From contig NC_034015.1 in the NCBI RefSeq assembly GCF_000346465.2, positions 21,638,462 to 21,702,461 of the forward strand: a stretch of 64,000 bases of DNA, written 5' to 3'. A program made the translations under genes and the position numbers. The notes below the pieces were generated by a model that ran no database searches, was not told the DNA's origin, and worked only from the letters and a program-made list of their open reading frames with translations. Source of the stretch: Prunus persica (taxonomy: Eukaryota > Streptophyta > Magnoliopsida > Rosales > Rosaceae). This document shows, in pieces, positions 60,203 to 64,000 of the stretch. Position 1 is the stretch's first letter, and every line of letters begins with the position of its first letter.

Positions 60203-60420
60203 AGACTCGTTTGTGAGTGATTTTACATAGGCCATAATTACTTATCTCCCTTGTGATTTTAAGTGATTCACTCTAAGTGATTTTAAGTGATTCTGAGCAG
60301 AAACACCTCCTATGTGCTTCTTCATAAAATCACTTAAAACCGATTAAAGTGATTATTTGGAGAAGTAATTCTCCATAGAATTGCTTTTTGATTTATCCAG
60401 AATCACTTCCAGACAAGCTT
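60203..60420. mobile_element. Foldback MITE rich in AAGTGATT motifs
   Basis: Left end AGACTCGTTTGTGAGTGATT is an imperfect inverted match to right end AATCACTTCCAGACAAGCTT. Inside, AAGTGATTTTAAGTGATT on one side faces AAATCACTTAAAA on the other. No certain TSD. Confidence 0.6.
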
Positions 60421-61033
60421 AAATTCTGTTGTTGTGTTTTGTTGTTTTCTTTCTTAAATAGCCAGTTGGGTTGGGTTGGGCCTATGAAATTCATGAGAAG
60501 TTATTTTTTAAACCCAATCTACATCATCTGGATGCTGGATATTGGTGAACAATAACCAAGAGTTAATGTCGGATTTTAATCCTCAATGAATTGGAACTTG
60601 ATCCTTGATGGAAGTGACCGCGCGTACTAACTTTATTAGATAATTTAATTGTCACTACTAATTAGTATATTCGTGATTATTAATCGGCTATGTGTTGTTG
60701 GTTGTTATGATTATTATGTTGTTGACGTCGATTTGAACTAGCGATCATTCAATTTAACAATTGCCTTTTTCTTCTTCTTCTTTATTTTTAGAAATAAACA
60801 ATTGTTAAAAATTTATCTTAATTTATTCGAAATATTAGGGGTTTAGCAGTTCCACGTGGAATGTGGCAAAATCAACTACACGCAAGTAAATGCTAGCTAC
60901 AAAAGGTTGTCCATCACATCACGCTTTAAAGTTGTGGGTCAGTGGTGGTGGATGAAGAGATAATAATCGTGAAGTGGTACAAGCGGTATTATGCTAGAGA
61001 TAATTCTTGAGGTGAAATTAATGGGTCATGCTA

Positions 61034-61159
61034 GGGAGATCAACTTTAGATACTAATTTGTGTACCAATTCTCTAATAGAGGTGGAGCCCACCAATACAA
61101 TAGGTCTCACACTCTATTAGAGAGTTGGTACACAAATTGGTATCTAAAGTTGGTCTCCA
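61034..61159. mobile_element. Palindromic Stowaway-like MITE
   Basis: GGGAGATCAACTTTAGATAC and ACCAATTCTCTAATAGAG at left mirror CTCTATTAGAGAGTTGGTAC and GTATCTAAAGTTGGTCTCC at right. TA flanks both ends, as in Stowaway elements, although 2-bp flanks are weak proof. Confidence 0.7.
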
Positions 61160-62280
61160 TAGCATTTTCCTTATAATTAATATTGAACCCTACGGAAATG
61201 GATTTTGGAATGTCGGGGCAACAGTGAGTTTGGAAGCACTTCATCACAAAACACTTATAACTCTACATGGATAAATAAGTTTAAAATATACTATGAAATT
61301 CAATAATGACGAAAAGTTACGTTATAAAATTTATAAAGTTCATTGTTTAAAAAGTGGTAGTTGATAAATTTGTTAACGATGGAGATGAATAAGGTGAATG
61401 TCATCATGGCCGATGTTGATGGTGTGGTAAGATAGTGACAAAGGGTTAGTTGTGGTGGAGGCGGCGATGGTGGGAGGGTACAATGGTGGTGGTCATGGCA
61501 AAGTTGTGGTAGAAGTGGTTGTGACGGATGGTGGTTGGGTTGTAATTTAAACAATAATTTGAATATAGCTAGTTTACATGCCTAGAAAAGAAAACAAACA
61601 AAATTAACAATATAAAGGAAATACGAGTGCAGGGTTTTAGGTTATATTTCATGTCGTGTGTATATGTGTTTTCACAACGTTGTTTTCGTTTCTCCAGCAA
61701 CTCTTATATAAGTGAAGTAGAGTTGTCGTGACTAGTGATTAGGTAAATAGTAATTTATGGGAATGGATATATGGATATATGGATACAGATACAGTAGCAT
61801 CTGCATATGCAAAGATGATATGATGACATGATGAAAATGGGAGGGAGATTTTTAATCCACGTCTTTATCATGTCTTCCCTCGCCTGACGCAATCCCATTT
61901 GCATTTTGCAGGATGTGCTTCCCTTCCATTCTCTTTCCCTCACATCAACATGGAAAACCAGACCCCACCAAAAATATTGGTCAAATACCAATTACTCTCT
62001 GGCATTGGCGAACGCTCGTTTTTCGTTTTCAGATCTTCTAAGACACGACTGGCTTTTTTAACCTATTGACACGATCACAATAAAGTTAAGTTAGCTGGTG
62101 GAAATTCTCCCAGCCCAGGCAAAACTCCACTTCTCTCAATATCAATTATATTAAAAAAGAAGTTGACAGATAAAAATTTGGTTACAAACATAGGCAGTCA
62201 TACATATTCATAATTCTGATTATAGTGAAAAGTTGTTTATGGAAAAAAAAAAACTTAAATAAAATGCATTTTACAAACTA

Positions 62281-62457
62281 AGAACATCTATAATGAGCTC
62301 CCTAAACCACCTCTTTAGACAAATTTTAAAGAGGAATTGGAAAAATACAACTTCAACTATTTTCCATAACTACATCCTAAAATAGGTAGATCGACCTCTA
62401 AAAGCTCCTAAATATGAGGAGAGAGAAAGCACTCATAGCACTCATAATGACTCCTTA
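62281..62457. mobile_element. Truncated, inverted copy of the 7416-8117 MITE family
   Basis: AAGAACATCTATAATGAGCT and CTCCTAAATATGAGGAGAGA match the reverse complement of the right-hand 180 bp of the element at 7416-8117. The similarity ends near 62457, so the far end is missing. Confidence 0.65.
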
Positions 62458-63787
62458 CAACCGAGAATATATTCCTATTTCGGCCACGGTCACTCAAAAA
62501 GAAATCAAGATCAATACAACACCCATCACTCATTCGTATCCACGACCAAGTCCGACCGTGGTACTGGCACGCCACGCACAAGTATGTGTTACCAAATCTG
62601 CTCGGCCTACTCCATTGTTTTATTATTAAGTAATTGACACGTGACCGAAAATATTTTTAGATCAACAAGATCATTATATAAGAATTAATAGATATAAATT
62701 TTTTAGTTAAAAGAAGGTAAAGATTACATCATCAATAACTTGAAAATAAACGGCAAAAAATCACTTTTGGTCTGTAAACGTAATTTATCACTTTTTCATT
62801 AAAGTGCATTTAGTTGATCAATTCCATCATCAAACTACTGCTAGCAAGTCTTGTTACTTGCCATTGATTTACCAAAGGCAGTACAATTCGATACGTCGCC
62901 CTCCATCTCTAACCTCTCTCTCCCTCCCTCCCTCTTCTTCTCCTTCAACATCATCTGAGAGAATTGAACTGTGTGTTCGGGGGTCGGGTTTAGGAATTGA
63001 ATTACTGTAGATATATGCATAATTACTAATGGTACTTAGTTGTCGGAGGATTGGATGGATATATAACGAGACGAGGATCTGAGATAGATTGCTCCATCGA
63101 CTCTCCCACCAAACAAATAGGTCTTGTCAAAAAAGCTTTAAAAAAACCCAGAACAAACCTACATCTGTCTTCTCTTCTTTCCTTCATTTATCACCATCGA
63201 TCTGTCCCTCATCTCCCTCATCCCCTCCTCTCCACCGTCGATTATATTGATTTGTTTATCTGTTAATTAATTTATTTATGCTCTCATCTCATCTTTTTAA
63301 TTAATATATGCTGTCATACCATCAAATACGATCGATGAAAGGCCCTGCAGGTGGTGTGTGTGTGTGTGTGTATGTGTTCGCGCTGCGCTCATCATACCTG
63401 CAAACCCGCTACCTAGTGCAAGTGTGTGCAACCAACAACAAAACATTTAATGAGTGAGCTAGGCTGCTGCTAGTTAGGAAGGAACAAATTGTTAAAAACA
63501 AAGGATAACTTGGCTCTCTACTTTAAAAGGAGTTACTTCTTCTTATAGAAAAATCGCAGATGCATACTTTTTGTTTAATTTTGACAGAAATGTAAAAAGG
63601 GTTAACTATTTATGCGGCGTTAGGTCGATATATAAAAGAAACCCTAGATCTTATTCATTCAATCAAGGGATCGATGTGAAATGTTGGTATGTGGTTTACA
63701 TGTATAGTTTGCAAAGAAAATTAAGTGAAGGGGTGGGGGTGTATGTAATATGTATGGATGTGAATGTGAGCGGATAGCTAGGTTTCA

Positions 63788-63794
<7 letters not shown>

Positions 63795-63838
<44 letters not shown>
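63795..63838. repeat. (CT)n microsatellite upstream of MIR156 copy 2
   Basis: About 21 CT units ending 53 bp before the mature miR156. Confidence 0.95.
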
Positions 63839-63841
<3 letters not shown>

Positions 63842-63889
63842 GATGTGGAATATAGTAAAGTAAAATAGGGGAAGCTCAAGCTTGAAGCT

Positions 63890-63982
63890 ACTGACAGAAG
63901 AGAGTGAGCACACAAACGCAGGCAATTGTATAAAAGCATATACCTTGGTGCGGTGCGTGCTCACTTCTCTCTCTGTCAGCTG
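63890..63982 (+). ncRNA. MIR156: MIR156 precursor hairpin, copy 2
   Basis: TGACAGAAGAGAGTGAGCAC at 63892-63911 (identical to miR156) pairs with GCTCACTTCTC plus TCTCTGTCAGC at 63959-63980. The loop shares GGCAATTGTATAAA, TACCTT and GCGTGCTCACTTCTC with copy 1 at 55427, showing common origin. The window ends 20 bp downstream, so the rest of the primary transcript is not visible. Predicted targets are SPL mRNAs, none of them here. Confidence 0.96.
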
Positions 63983-64000
63983 CTGCTGCCGCCCTTGCCC

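Larger units (their letters stand above)
59717..63889. other. Intergenic region between the RAV-like gene and MIR156 copy 2
   Basis: RAV-like 3' UTR to about 60120, then spacer with the MITEs listed separately. Further short repeats: ATATGGAT units (61764-61788), (GT)n at 63353-63372. No gene recognised. The upstream part of the second MIR156 transcript probably begins in the last kilobase. Confidence 0.45.

Overview
The window is nuclear DNA from a dicot plant. Genes are split by short GT-AG introns, spacers are AT-rich with many GA/CT microsatellites, and non-autonomous transposons are common. Two LTR copies of Cassandra (the TRIM retrotransposon carrying a 5S-rRNA-like core), together with the gene set, make a woody rosid, probably Rosaceae, my best guess. 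The family assignment is inference; the plant assignment is not.

Layout. 0-4 kb: the 3' end of a GPI-anchored, Pro/Ser-rich secreted protein (+), then intronless ABCI1/CCMA (-) for mitochondrial cytochrome c maturation. 4-9 kb: an 8-exon gene (-) that I rebuilt as a purple-acid-phosphatase-like protein with almost all metal ligands replaced; a palindromic LTR-derived insertion sits in its second intron, and Tourist-like MITEs lie upstream. 9.7-17.6 kb: a 9-exon FIP1[V]-type pre-mRNA 3'-end processing factor (-). 19.7-25.2 kb: TRAPPC5 (+) and Mediator MED22 (+). 26.3-30.3 kb: a CAF1 deadenylase (-) and an RTF2-domain protein (-). 30.7-32.8 kb: a cluster of small mobile elements, each with a readable target-site duplication (SINE, palindromic 9-bp-TSD MITE, hAT-like element, Cassandra solo LTR). 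33.6-42.2 kb: ribosomal protein eS12 (+) and non-phosphorylating NADP-GAPDH (+). 45.2-48.6 kb: an LRL-type bHLH factor (+). 51-54 kb: a LINE 3' end, a COA6-like CHCH protein (-), and second copies of Cassandra and of the 9-bp-TSD MITE. 55.4-64 kb: two MIR156 hairpins (+), 8.5 kb apart with homologous loops, bracketing a RAV-type AP2/B3 repressor gene (+).

Most genes are housekeeping: RNA processing and decay (FIP1, CAF1, RTF2), transcription (MED22), translation (eS12), vesicle tethering (TRAPPC5), cytosolic NADPH supply (GAPN) and mitochondrial cytochrome biogenesis (ABCI1, COA6). The regulatory part is the right end, where two miR156 loci flank a RAV-like repressor, and the LRL bHLH. I rebuilt exon structures by hand from splice signals, reading-frame continuity and family knowledge. 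Phases close in every model, but no transcript evidence was available.
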